Assembly (NCBI GenBank): GCA_027424065.1
Contig: DAIBYH010000025.1
Location: forward strand, 1 to 9,189
Source of the DNA: Candidatus Parcubacteria bacterium
GTDB taxonomy: Bacteria > Patescibacteriota > Minisyncoccia > UBA6257 > 2-01-FULL-56-20
Direction of reading: 5' to 3'
Length of the DNA stretch: 9,189 nt
A program made the position numbers and the translations under genes. This document shows, in pieces, positions 1 through 4,613 of the stretch (positions within the stretch are counted from its first letter, which is position 1; every line of letters begins with the position of its first letter). Under the pieces are notes generated by a model. That model was not told where the DNA came from. It searched no databases and saw nothing but the letters and a program-made list of their open reading frames with translations.

Positions 1-187
1 TAAAGGGGCCGATGTCCACGGCTGGCATGTCAAAATATTTCCCGAATATTTTCAGGGACGTATTTTTTTTGCTGCGACGCGAACGAGGGAAAAGCTGTTC
101 AAAAAAACAACTGAAAGATATTTTCCCCGTCAAGAAAAATCGAAAAGCTCTCCACCGAAACGAAATTGCCGATTTTATCTTCCTCAT
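1..187 (-). CDS. Possible partial hypothetical protein, runs off the left edge
   Basis: Reading the minus strand from an ATG at 187, the frame stays open for all 62 codons to the window edge, so the stop is not seen. The ATG lies 2 bases after the stop of the upstream 72-residue gene, which suggests translational coupling, and AGGA about 12 bases before it is a weak ribosome site. The product begins MRKIKSAISFRW and is rich in Phe, Arg, Lys and Ser, which is not a convincing protein composition; I recognise no family. The region is AT-rich, and a 62-codon open frame by chance is not rare. A competing frame ending at 99 (tail VESFSIFLDGENIF) looks about as protein-like. This may equally be non-coding sequence. 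Confidence 0.25.
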   Translation of the reverse strand, partial: MRKIKSAISFRWRAFRFFLTGKISFSCFFEQLFPRSRRSKKNTSLKIFGKYFDMPAVDIGPF

Positions 188-189
188 TT

Positions 190-408
190 TTAATGATAAT
201 CCTGTTTCCGTTCAAGAAAGCGTGCAACCTGAGAGACGGCGTCGTCCGGCGGGATCTCGCCGGCCTCCATGCGGGCAAGAAGACGCTGACTTTCGGGAAT
301 CTCCGCATCATTTGCGCCGAGCGCGTACATTTCCTGGATCATGGCACCGATCCGGTCCGCGGCAACGCGGAGCGCGGCATCATCCTTTTGTTCGGGTAGT
401 TGTTCCAT
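190..408 (-). CDS. Small acidic hypothetical protein (72 aa)
   Basis: A 72-residue acidic protein starting MEQLPEQKDD. It has an N-terminal amphipathic helix (residues about 8-26) and a C-terminal half reading ESQRLLARMEAGEIPPDDAV. The GEI-x4-A pattern after a helix recalls small helical proteins such as VbhA-type antitoxins, but the S/T-xxxE-G/N inhibitory motif of Fic antitoxins is absent and no Fic gene is seen, so I assign no function. I chose the ATG at 408 because GAGG lies about 12 bases upstream and because the 26 extra residues of the longer frame, from 486, are encoded by a CT-rich intergenic repeat. However, an extended -10 motif sits 6 bases before the ATG at 486, so a leaderless 98-residue form cannot be excluded. 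Confidence 0.5.
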   Translation of the reverse strand: MEQLPEQKDDAALRVAADRIGAMIQEMYALGANDAEIPESQRLLARMEAGEIPPDDAVSQVARFLERKQDYH

Positions 409-423
409 GGGATTTTTTAACCT

Positions 424-480
424 CACCTTAGTTCGACCCTCCCCTGTCCCCTCCCTGGAAAGGGCGGGGGCTAACCTCTC
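424..480. repeat. Degenerate CT-rich hairpin repeat (family C-like, copy 1)
   Basis: Pyrimidine-rich then purine-rich sequence. CCCC-t-CCCT (448-456) pairs with AGGG-c-GGGG (461-469) around a GGAA loop, with one mismatch. It resembles the CT-rich repeats at 3307-3384 and 4529-4605 but is much more diverged. It lies between the likely promoter and the preferred start of the 72-residue gene, so it would form a structured leader if transcription starts near 486. Confidence 0.4.
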
Positions 481-492
481 CTGCATAAGGAA

Positions 493-501
493 AGCATAGC
501 A
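493..501 (-). promoter_or_regulatory. Extended -10 promoter element for the small acidic gene
   Basis: Minus-strand TGC-TATGCT (501 to 493) matches an extended -10 element, 4 of 6 to TATAAT plus the TG motif. It ends 6 bases before an in-frame ATG at 486. The -35 region is poor, with TTTCTC at 17-bp spacing. Confidence 0.35.
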
Positions 502-532
502 AAAACACGGGGAAAGAGAAAGAACAGAACCC

Positions 533-587
533 CGCCTCGTCTCTCTGCTCTATCGGAGTGGATGCGCGAGGCGAGCCCATCAGAGAG
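533..587. other. Interleaved inverted repeats (possible pseudoknot)
   Basis: CGCCTCG (533-539) is complementary to CGAGGCG (567-573), and CTCTCTG (541-547) to CAGAGAG (581-587). The pairs interleave, so together they could form an H-type pseudoknot, or else be alternatives. Just downstream GAGGGAA and TTCCCTC form another possible 7-bp stem around 585-608. No open frame here looks real; a minus-strand frame across 471-737 reads through repeat sequence with no family resemblance. Confidence 0.25.
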
Positions 588-682
588 GGAAAAAAACTTT
601 ATTCCCTCCCTTTCAGGGGACGAATCGGGAGTTGATGGAATTGTGATCGGCAGACAAAGATTAAATGAAAATAAAATTCTGC

Positions 683-710
683 TTGACGGAAAACTTTTTT
701 GGACTATGAT
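683..710 (+). promoter_or_regulatory. Strong sigma-70-type promoter with no gene
   Basis: TTGACG (683-688), a 16-bp spacer and TATGAT (705-710) match the -35/-10 consensus at 5 of 6 positions each. Predicted transcription starts near 716-718 and meets the intrinsic terminator at 729-770 almost at once. No plus-strand gene follows; the next 500 bases are antisense to the NYN gene. Confidence 0.6.
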
Positions 711-716
711 GTAAAA

Positions 717-772
717 GTATCCACTACGAAAAAGCACTTCTTAAGGTCTCGTCCTTAGGCGGTGCTTTTTCA
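717..772 (+). ncRNA. Candidate short terminated RNA
   Basis: The promoter at 683-710 and the terminator at 729-770 would together define a transcript of about 55 nt, consisting of a short single-stranded 5' end and one long hairpin. It has no start codon with a ribosome site. It could be a small RNA, a remnant promoter of a lost gene, or a roadblock against read-through into the NYN gene. The case rests only on the spacing of the two signals. Confidence 0.22.
729..770. terminator. Bidirectional intrinsic terminator
   Basis: AAAAAGCAC (729-737) pairs with GTGCTTTTT (762-770), and an inner stem TAAGG/CCTTA (742-746, 753-757) closes a 6-base loop, with a 4x4 internal loop between. The A-tract and T-tract give a U-run in both directions. 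On the minus strand it sits at the stop codon of the NYN gene and should end its transcript; on the plus strand it would end transcription from 683-710. Confidence 0.75.
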
Positions 773-1258
773 TATATACTCCAGCATCGCACGCAGGTCG
801 TCCATGAATTGCATCTTTTCTTTTGCGGCGCGGCGCAGCAAGAACGAACAATATTTTTTATTCGGGCTAAGGACAAGTCGCAGTTTATTGTTCATAGAGA
901 GATGATCGACAAGGGAATGAAAATCGCCGTCATTTGAAACGATGAGCGCCTTGTCGTAATTAAAAAATTCGATCATGGACTTCAATACCATATCGGCGTC
1001 AATGTTTCCTTTTACATTTCCGTTACTATCCGGAACGGTCGTCTTGAATATTAAAGTAAAACCGGCATCTTCCAGGTGCTGATAGAGCTTTTGGTATTTC
1101 GGCAGAAAACCAACAAAAAGATATGCCCGGGTGGCCCCGTATTTTTCCCGAAGATAGATTCTGAATTTTCTATAGTTCAGCTGCCAACCGAGAGCCCGGA
1201 TGCCGAGATTGAGATTCTGGCCGTCAATGAAGGCATAGTTATTTTCGGCGCTCTCCAT
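770..1258 (-). CDS. NYN domain (LabA/DUF88, PIN-like) protein
   Basis: A 162-residue protein made of a single NYN domain, the PIN-like fold of the LabA/DUF88 and Limkain-b1 families, whose members are known or predicted metal-dependent ribonucleases. The conserved acidic motifs are all visible: FIDGQN (D12 in the first strand), NIDADMVL (D87, D89) and VSNDGDF (D110, D112), which would bind Mg or Mn. A basic C-terminal helix (LLRRAAKEK, about 140-147) could contact nucleic acid. The size suits a stand-alone domain with no HTH or OST-HTH partner. The start at 1258 has no Shine-Dalgarno site; a weak TAGTAT lies 6 bases upstream. The gene is monocistronic, with a terminator at its stop codon. The RNA substrate cannot be read from sequence. 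Family call sure, nuclease role inferred. Confidence 0.9.
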   Translation of the reverse strand: MESAENNYAFIDGQNLNLGIRALGWQLNYRKFRIYLREKYGATRAYLFVGFLPKYQKLYQHLEDAGFTLIFKTTVPDSNGNVKGNIDADMVLKSMIEFFNYDKALIVSNDGDFHSLVDHLSMNNKLRLVLSPNKKYCSFLLRRAAKEKMQFMDDLRAMLEYI

Positions 1259-1332
1259 ACGGGCATACTATCGGCCACAGCATTAAAAAAGAATTAAATT
1301 CTGCGCGCGGAAAATGCCGAAAAGAAGACAAG

Positions 1333-1420
1333 ATTTCTCGCTGCGCTCTGCATGACAGAAGCAGAAAGGATTCCTCGCTTGCGCTTGTCCTGATGCTTGC
1401 CGAAGGGCTCGGAATGACGG
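1333..1420. repeat. Dispersed GC-rich intergenic repeats (family D)
   Basis: Two related pieces: 1333-1358 (CTCGCTGCGCTC then GCATGAC) and 1369-1420 (ATTCCTCGCTTGCGC ... CTCGGAATGACGG). They resemble the CTCGCTTCGCTCGGAATGAC-type repeats common between genes in many bacterial genomes. Further family D sequence is at 2070-2165. No coding signal. The region 1259-1530 otherwise holds only the family B repeat. Confidence 0.4.
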
Positions 1421-1466
1421 AAAGAGACAAAAACGGCAGACATAGCCGCCGCCAAAACCGCCAACC

Positions 1467-1524
1467 TCTCTTTATGAACGGTCGTGGATAAAGAGATGTT
1501 ATCGAGGTTGAACCTCGATAATTC
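1467..1524. repeat. Family B double-hairpin repeat, copy 1
   Basis: A 58-nt unit with two hairpins: TCTCTTTA (1467-1474) pairs with TAAAGAGA (1489-1496) around a 14-base loop TGAACGGTCGTGGA, followed by a 21-base palindrome TATCGAGGTT-G-AACCTCGATA (1500-1520). It matches 2289-2346 at 57 of 58 positions. It lies 6 bases beyond the stop of the RelE-like gene. There is no U-tract, so it is not an ordinary terminator. Confidence 0.8.
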
Positions 1525-1530
1525 CGCCTT

Positions 1531-1767
1531 TTAAGAATAGGTTTGCTCGTTCCGACGCTCGATCAGCAGAATAAAAAGAGACGCCGCCTGTTTTCTGTAA
1601 ATAATACGAATATCCCCTTTTCTTACGCGGAAAACGTCGTCTCTTCCTTTGAGCTTCTTTATGTCGAGGCCCTTTGTCTTTCCCGACATCAATCGCACGA
1701 GAACCTCTTTCACGCGCAGCCTCTCCTGGGGGGTCAGCTTTTTCAGCGCCTTTTCGATCGCATCCAT
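1531..1767 (-). CDS. RelE/ParE-family toxin
   Basis: A 78-residue toxin of the RelE/ParE superfamily. RelE-type members cut mRNA in the ribosomal A site; ParE-type members inhibit gyrase. Two N-terminal helices (residues 2-12 and 14-28) are followed by LDIKKLKGRDDVFRVRKGDIRIIYR (34-58), the family signature, and a final ERRNEQTY (70-77). R54, R72 and Y77 sit where RelE has R61, R81 and Y87, which favours ribonuclease activity (inference). The usual first beta-strand is missing, and a TGA two codons upstream in frame rules out an earlier start. The gene follows the antitoxin after 17 bases, in the usual antitoxin-first order, and shares its promoter. Basic, cytosolic. Family firm, activity type less so. 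Confidence 0.88.
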   Translation of the reverse strand: MDAIEKALKKLTPQERLRVKEVLVRLMSGKTKGLDIKKLKGRDDVFRVRKGDIRIIYRKQAASLFILLIERRNEQTYS

Positions 1768-1784
1768 AATTCAAAAATCCGGGA

Positions 1785-2009
1785 TTATAAGCGGGAGAGC
1801 AGGTCAACGATGGGGACGCCGCCCTTTTTGATCTTCGTGAAGTCAATGACCGGCTCCCAAAGATCGGCATCGTCTTCCGGGGGAGAGATTCTGAAGACCG
1901 GTTTTGATTTTTTGACCACCAGAAAAGAGCTCCCCTTTTCTATCTCGGAGATGTAGGCTTCTATATTTTCCCGCAGCTCTTTCAGCCCGACGACCGTGTT
2001 GTTCTTCAT
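1785..2009 (-). CDS. Phd/YefM-family antitoxin
   Basis: A 74-residue antitoxin. Residues 6-43 (VGLKELRENIEAYISEIEKG, then SFLVVKKSKPVFRIS) match the Phd/YefM DNA-binding fold: strand, helix LKELRENI, then the strand-turn with a basic KKSKPV. Residues 46-74 are acidic and then hydrophobic (DDADLWEPVIDF) and should be the disordered toxin-binding tail. It would neutralise the RelE-like product of the next gene and, with it, repress the operon. The gene starts one base after a perfect 32-bp palindrome that contains the promoter, as expected for autoregulation. A GAGG only 2 bases before the ATG is too close to be a normal ribosome site, and the -10 placement suggests a leaderless mRNA. Confidence 0.88.
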   Translation of the reverse strand: MKNNTVVGLKELRENIEAYISEIEKGSSFLVVKKSKPVFRISPPEDDADLWEPVIDFTKIKKGGVPIVDLLSRL

Positions 2010-2010
2010 G

Positions 2011-2042
2011 ACCTCAAGTTTATCTTAAGATAAACTTGAGGT
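2011..2042. promoter_or_regulatory. Perfect 32-bp palindromic operator of the toxin-antitoxin operon
   Basis: The 16-base half-site ACCTCAAGTTTATCTT (2011-2026) is followed directly by its exact reverse complement (2027-2042). The palindrome spans the promoter spacer, the -10 hexamer and the inner end of the -35, and stops one base short of the antitoxin ATG. This is the expected placement of a Phd/YefM operator; binding would block RNA polymerase. Confidence 0.8.
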
Positions 2043-2045
2043 CAA
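2017..2045 (-). promoter_or_regulatory. Promoter of the toxin-antitoxin operon
   Basis: Minus-strand TTGACC (2045-2040, 5 of 6 to the -35 consensus), exactly 17 bp, then TAAACT (2022-2017, 4 of 6). The -10 ends 7 bases before the antitoxin ATG, so transcription should begin at or next to the start codon. Confidence 0.65.
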
Positions 2046-2069
2046 GCGCACCGAAAGGCGCGGAAAAGA

Positions 2070-2165
2070 TGCTTCGTCCCGCCGTGGCGGGACTCTGCAT
2101 GACGTCTTTTTTTTGTCATCCTGAGCCCCTCGGCAAACCTCGGAGTGAGCTCCGCAAGGGGTCCT
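2070..2165. repeat. Family D intergenic repeats with hairpins
   Basis: GTCCCGCC-gt-GGCGGGAC (2076-2093) is a perfect 8-bp inverted repeat. Further on, GTCATCCTGAGCCCCT (2115-2130) begins a nested structure in which CCCCT pairs with AGGGG and CGGAG-tgag-CTCCG forms an inner hairpin (2141-2154). These are dispersed intergenic repeats. Together with the family B copies they fill the 355-base gap between the antitoxin and gpsA, in which I see no gene. Confidence 0.4.
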
Positions 2166-2210
2166 TTCCCCATACGCCGCGCAGTCAAAAAACAGTATCA
2201 AAAACTGCCG

Positions 2211-2246
2211 ACATCTCTTTATGAACGGTCGTGGAATAAGAGATGT
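2211..2246. repeat. Family B repeat, copy 2 (first hairpin only)
   Basis: ACATCTCTT pairs with AAGAGATGT around the same TGAACGGTCGTGGA loop as the other copies. The second palindrome is missing. One base in the 3' arm is shifted, shortening the stem to 9 bp. Confidence 0.7.
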
Positions 2247-2285
2247 GCGCTTTCTTTGCGGGATGGCTGCTGGCACAGAAGACAG

Positions 2286-2346
2286 ACATCTCTTTATGAA
2301 CGATCGTGGATAAAGAGATGTTATCGAGGTTGAACCTCGATAATTC
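2286..2346. repeat. Family B double-hairpin repeat, copy 3
   Basis: ACATCTCTTTA (2286-2296) pairs with TAAAGAGATGT (2311-2321), an 11-bp stem, then the palindrome TATCGAGGTT-G-AACCTCGATA (2322-2342). It is near-identical to the copy at 1467-1524 and in the same orientation. It lies about 19 bases past the gpsA stop codon, mirroring the first copy's position past the toxin gene. Confidence 0.8.
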
Positions 2347-2364
2347 AACGCAACCCAGCGTCCT

Positions 2365-3267
2365 TTAATCTTTCTTTGCCAAGTACGCCTGCATCGCTTC
2401 CGCTGCCGGTTTGCAGTCAATGACAACTTCCTTGATCGCCCCGAGGAGCGGAAATTCGCCGGTGCGGCCGTCCAAACGCATCATGAGCGGCGGAAGCGAG
2501 GCCATGCCCTCGCTCTTTATGGCGCACTTCCCCGTTCTTGCGATCTCGTGTCCGACGCCGCGATTGCGGGACGAAACGCTGTAGCCGGTCGCGACGAGAT
2601 CAGCGAGTCCGGCGGTGCCGAGCAGGATCTCGCGATCGCCCTGAAGCGCATCGCCGATCCGAAGCATCTCGCGGATAGCCCGCGCCACGAGCCAACCCTT
2701 CGTATTCTCTCCGAGCCCGAGTCCGTCCGATATGCCGAGTCCGAGCGCATAGATATTCTTCAAAACGCCCGCCAGCGCGACGCTATGGACATCGCGCGAA
2801 AGCTCCGCCTGGAAGATCTTGGACTCGAAAATGGCAGCGACCGTTTCAGCTGCGCGCTTTTCGGGAGAAGCGAACACCGCTGCAGCATGCCGGCCGGCCG
2901 CTATCTCTTCCGCAAGCATCGGTCCGCCGATCACAACGAACGGCTGGCTCTTTGGAAGCAGCTGCGGGAGTAGTTCGCCGGTCGTCACGCCGAGGGCAAC
3001 GTCCAGGCCCTTGGAAAATGCGGCAACGATCGCCGAAGAACGCACTACGGCACCGATATCCGATACCACGCTCCGGATCGCCCAGGAAGGAACGCAGAGA
3101 AAAACGATGTCCGCAAGCTCGGCAAGCTCGTGCACGGGCCGCCGCTCAACCGTTTTCGTCCGATCAATATCCCACAAGAAAACTTCGTGGCCGCGGACGG
3201 CGGTATGTTTGCCAAGCGTTCTCCCGAGCTCCCCGACCCCGACAATGAGGATGCGATGCCGGTCCAT
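2365..3267 (-). CDS. gpsA: Glycerol-3-phosphate dehydrogenase [NAD(P)+], compact form
   Basis: A 300-residue cytosolic enzyme expected to reduce dihydroxyacetone phosphate to sn-glycerol-3-phosphate for membrane lipid synthesis. The N-terminal Rossmann motif is GVGELG (10-15, family GAGxWG), then CVPS (58-61), SKGL (85-88) and GGPMLAEE (114-121). The C-terminal helical domain has AGVLKNIYALGLGISDG (166-182) with the catalytic-type K170, GLGENTKG, GTAGLADLVATG (217-228) and SRNRG (233-237). It is about 40 residues shorter than E. coli GpsA. About 22 of these are lost between LW and VPS, where the family has an NxxFLP loop, so cofactor-side contacts may differ. Start chosen at 3267 because TATAAT ends 6 bases upstream; no Shine-Dalgarno site. 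It is divergent from the HtrA gene. Family assignment strong, substrate inferred. Confidence 0.9.
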   Translation of the reverse strand: MDRHRILIVGVGELGRTLGKHTAVRGHEVFLWDIDRTKTVERRPVHELAELADIVFLCVPSWAIRSVVSDIGAVVRSSAIVAAFSKGLDVALGVTTGELLPQLLPKSQPFVVIGGPMLAEEIAAGRHAAAVFASPEKRAAETVAAIFESKIFQAELSRDVHSVALAGVLKNIYALGLGISDGLGLGENTKGWLVARAIREMLRIGDALQGDREILLGTAGLADLVATGYSVSSRNRGVGHEIARTGKCAIKSEGMASLPPLMMRLDGRTGEFPLLGAIKEVVIDCKPAAEAMQAYLAKKD

Positions 3268-3273
3268 GATCTT

Positions 3274-3279
3274 ATTATA
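3274..3279 (-). promoter_or_regulatory. -10 element of gpsA
   Basis: A perfect minus-strand TATAAT whose last base is 6 bases before the gpsA ATG at 3267. No good -35 is present; TTGGCG occurs at a short 14-bp spacing. The position implies transcription starting at the ATG. Confidence 0.5.
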
Positions 3280-3306
3280 TATCTTTTCATCGCCGCCAAT
3301 CGGGAG

Positions 3307-3384
3307 AACCCCTCCTCGCCTCCCCTTAGAAAAGGGGAGGGATCCTTACTCCTCCTCCCTTTCGAGGGAGGAGTTAGAGGAGGG
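3307..3384. repeat. Family C three-stem repeat, copy 2
   Basis: An outer stem CCCTCCTC/GAGGAGGG (3310-3317, 3377-3384) encloses two hairpins: CCTCCCCTT/AAGGGGAGG (3319-3327, 3332-3340, loop AGAA) and CTCCTCCCT/AGGGAGGAG (3352-3360, 3365-3373, loop TTCG). The shape is a three-way junction. It lies between the divergent gpsA and HtrA promoters and nearly matches 4529-4605. Confidence 0.8.
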
Positions 3385-3399
3385 TAGTAAATGGAAGTA

Positions 3400-3408
3400 T
3401 GGTAAACT
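3400..3408 (+). promoter_or_regulatory. Extended -10 element of the HtrA gene
   Basis: TGG-TAAACT, the same -10 hexamer as in the toxin-antitoxin promoter, ends 7 bases before the ATG at 3416. The -35 region falls in family C repeat sequence and has no match. Confidence 0.35.
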
Positions 3409-3415
3409 ATATGCC

Positions 3416-4480
3416 ATGGAAGAAAAACATGTCATTGCAACAGTAAAGAAGGTCATGCCGGCGGTCGTTTCCATCGTCATCGCGAAACGCCTTGAGGATC
3501 TGGAACGCGAGATCCCCGAAGGACATTATCCTTTCACGCCGGGGACCGCGGACGTGCGGCAGGAGCGGGAAAAAAAGATCAAGATCCTGAACGCGCTCGC
3601 GGACGAACGGAAGATGGTGGAGATCGGCGGCGGATCGGGATGCATCGTCGATCCTGACGGCCTCATTCTCACCAATAAGCACGTCATTGATGACGTCGGC
3701 GCCGAGTATACCGTCATTCTGAACGACAGCCGCCGCTTCCCGGCAAAGCTTCTGACCCGCGACCCGATCAACGACATCGCCATTTTAAAAATCGACGCCC
3801 GGAAGCTCCCCTATCTCAGGCTCGGCGACACGCACAAACTGGAGCTCGGCCAGGGCGTCATCGCGATCGGCAATGCGCTCGGCATGTTCCGGAACACCGT
3901 TTCCCTCGGCATCGTCTCCGGACTGTCGCGGTCCATCACGGCGCAGTCCGATCCGAACGCGCCCGAACAGGAAATGCGCGGCCTGATCCAGACCGACGCC
4001 GCCATCAACCCCGGCAACTCAGGCGGACCACTCGTGGACCGCAACGGCCGCGTGATCGGCGTAAATGTCGCCATCATCTCCGGCGCCCAGAGCATCAGCT
4101 TCGCGATACCGGTGAACACGGCGAAACGCGATATCGGCGATCTTAAAAAATACGGCCACATCCGGCGGCCTTATCTCGGCCTCCGCTACATCATGGTGGA
4201 TGCCGCACTTCAGAAAAAAATGAACCTGCCCGTCGCGTACGGAGCATTGGTCGTCCGCGAGAGCGAGCGCGATGGCGCCGTCGTGGCCGGAAGCCCGGCA
4301 GCCAAGGCAGGGATTCGCGAAAAGGACATCGTTCTCACGATGAACGGTAAGAAACTGGACAGCGAACATCCGATCCAGGACGTCCTGGAAAATCTTGATG
4401 TCGGCAGCGAAACGATCTTCACGGTGCTCCGCAACGGCAAAGAGCTCACCGCGAAAGCCGTTCTTGCAGAACGGATATAG
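3416..4480 (+). CDS. HtrA/Deg-like trypsin-type serine protease with one PDZ domain
   Basis: A 354-residue S1C-family serine protease, the HtrA/DegP/DegQ group, which degrades or refolds damaged proteins. The protease domain has the full triad: H89 in TNKHVI, D120 in NDIAILKI and S202 in GNSGGPL, with GGGSG before the His strand. A PDZ domain follows (about 252-350; YGALVV, then GSPAAKAGIREKDIVLTMNGK). A charged insert (26-67) sits between the first strand and the core. Unlike typical members there is no signal peptide or membrane anchor: the protease fold begins at residue 5, so the product looks cytosolic. The frame stays open upstream to 2819, but that part is antisense to gpsA and crosses a repeat. 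The ATG at 3416 follows a -10 motif at 7 bases; no Shine-Dalgarno site. Monocistronic, convergent with the LTD gene. Confidence 0.92.
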   Translation: MEEKHVIATVKKVMPAVVSIVIAKRLEDLEREIPEGHYPFTPGTADVRQEREKKIKILNALADERKMVEIGGGSGCIVDPDGLILTNKHVIDDVGAEYTVILNDSRRFPAKLLTRDPINDIAILKIDARKLPYLRLGDTHKLELGQGVIAIGNALGMFRNTVSLGIVSGLSRSITAQSDPNAPEQEMRGLIQTDAAINPGNSGGPLVDRNGRVIGVNVAIISGAQSISFAIPVNTAKRDIGDLKKYGHIRRPYLGLRYIMVDAALQKKMNLPVAYGALVVRESERDGAVVAGSPAAKAGIREKDIVLTMNGKKLDSEHPIQDVLENLDVGSETIFTVLRNGKELTAKAVLAERI

Positions 4481-4530
4481 GAGGACATATTGAAGTCGAA
4501 CCTCGCCGCGAGGTTCGACTTCGGCAGAAA
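4481..4530. repeat. Family A hairpin repeat, copy 1
   Basis: A 50-nt unit starting directly after the HtrA stop codon. GAAGTCGAACCTCG (4492-4505) pairs with CGAGGTTCGACTTC (4509-4522) around CCG, a perfect 14-bp stem. It differs at only 3 positions from 5596-5645, two of them a paired A-T to G-C change within the stem. Confidence 0.85.
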
Positions 4531-4605
4531 CCCCTCCTGACCTCCCCTTGGAAAAGGGGAGGGATTTTATTTCTCCTCCCTTTCGAGGGAGGAGTTAGAG
4601 GAGGG
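4529..4605. repeat. Family C three-stem repeat, copy 3
   Basis: Same architecture as 3307-3384: outer stem CCCTCCT/AGGAGGG (4532-4538, 4599-4605), hairpin CCTCCCCTT/AAGGGGAGG (4541-4549, 4554-4562) and hairpin CTCCTCCCT-TTCG-AGGGAGGAG (4573-4594). It directly abuts the family A copy and fills the space between the convergent HtrA and LTD genes. Confidence 0.8.
4541..4574 (+). terminator. Possible terminator of the HtrA gene inside the family C repeat
   Basis: The 9-bp GC-rich hairpin at 4541-4562 is followed on the plus strand by GATTTTATTTCT, a moderately U-rich tail. Copy 2 has ATCCTTACT in this place instead. The tail is imperfect, so efficiency is uncertain. Confidence 0.35.
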
Positions 4606-4613
4606 AGTTATAC

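Noticed and set aside
190..408. VbhA-type Fic antitoxin call for the 72-residue protein
   Set aside because: Only the GEI-x4-A tail fits; the inhibitory S/T-xxxE-G/N motif and a Fic toxin gene are both missing.
12..431. 139-residue plus-strand frame at the left edge
   Set aside because: Antisense to the small acidic gene; the second half is Arg/Pro-rich, typical of a shadow frame.
471..737. 88-residue minus-strand frame in the gene-free stretch
   Set aside because: It crosses repeats and the orphan promoter, has no ribosome site and no family resemblance.
2211..2346. CRISPR array from the closely spaced family B copies
   Set aside because: There are only two nearby copies, of different length, with no regular spacers and no cas genes; the units are double hairpins found elsewhere as intergenic repeats.
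2819..3415. Upstream extension of the HtrA frame
   Set aside because: It is antisense to gpsA and then reads through a family C repeat; the product is Ser/Arg/Thr-rich and unlike any HtrA N-terminus.
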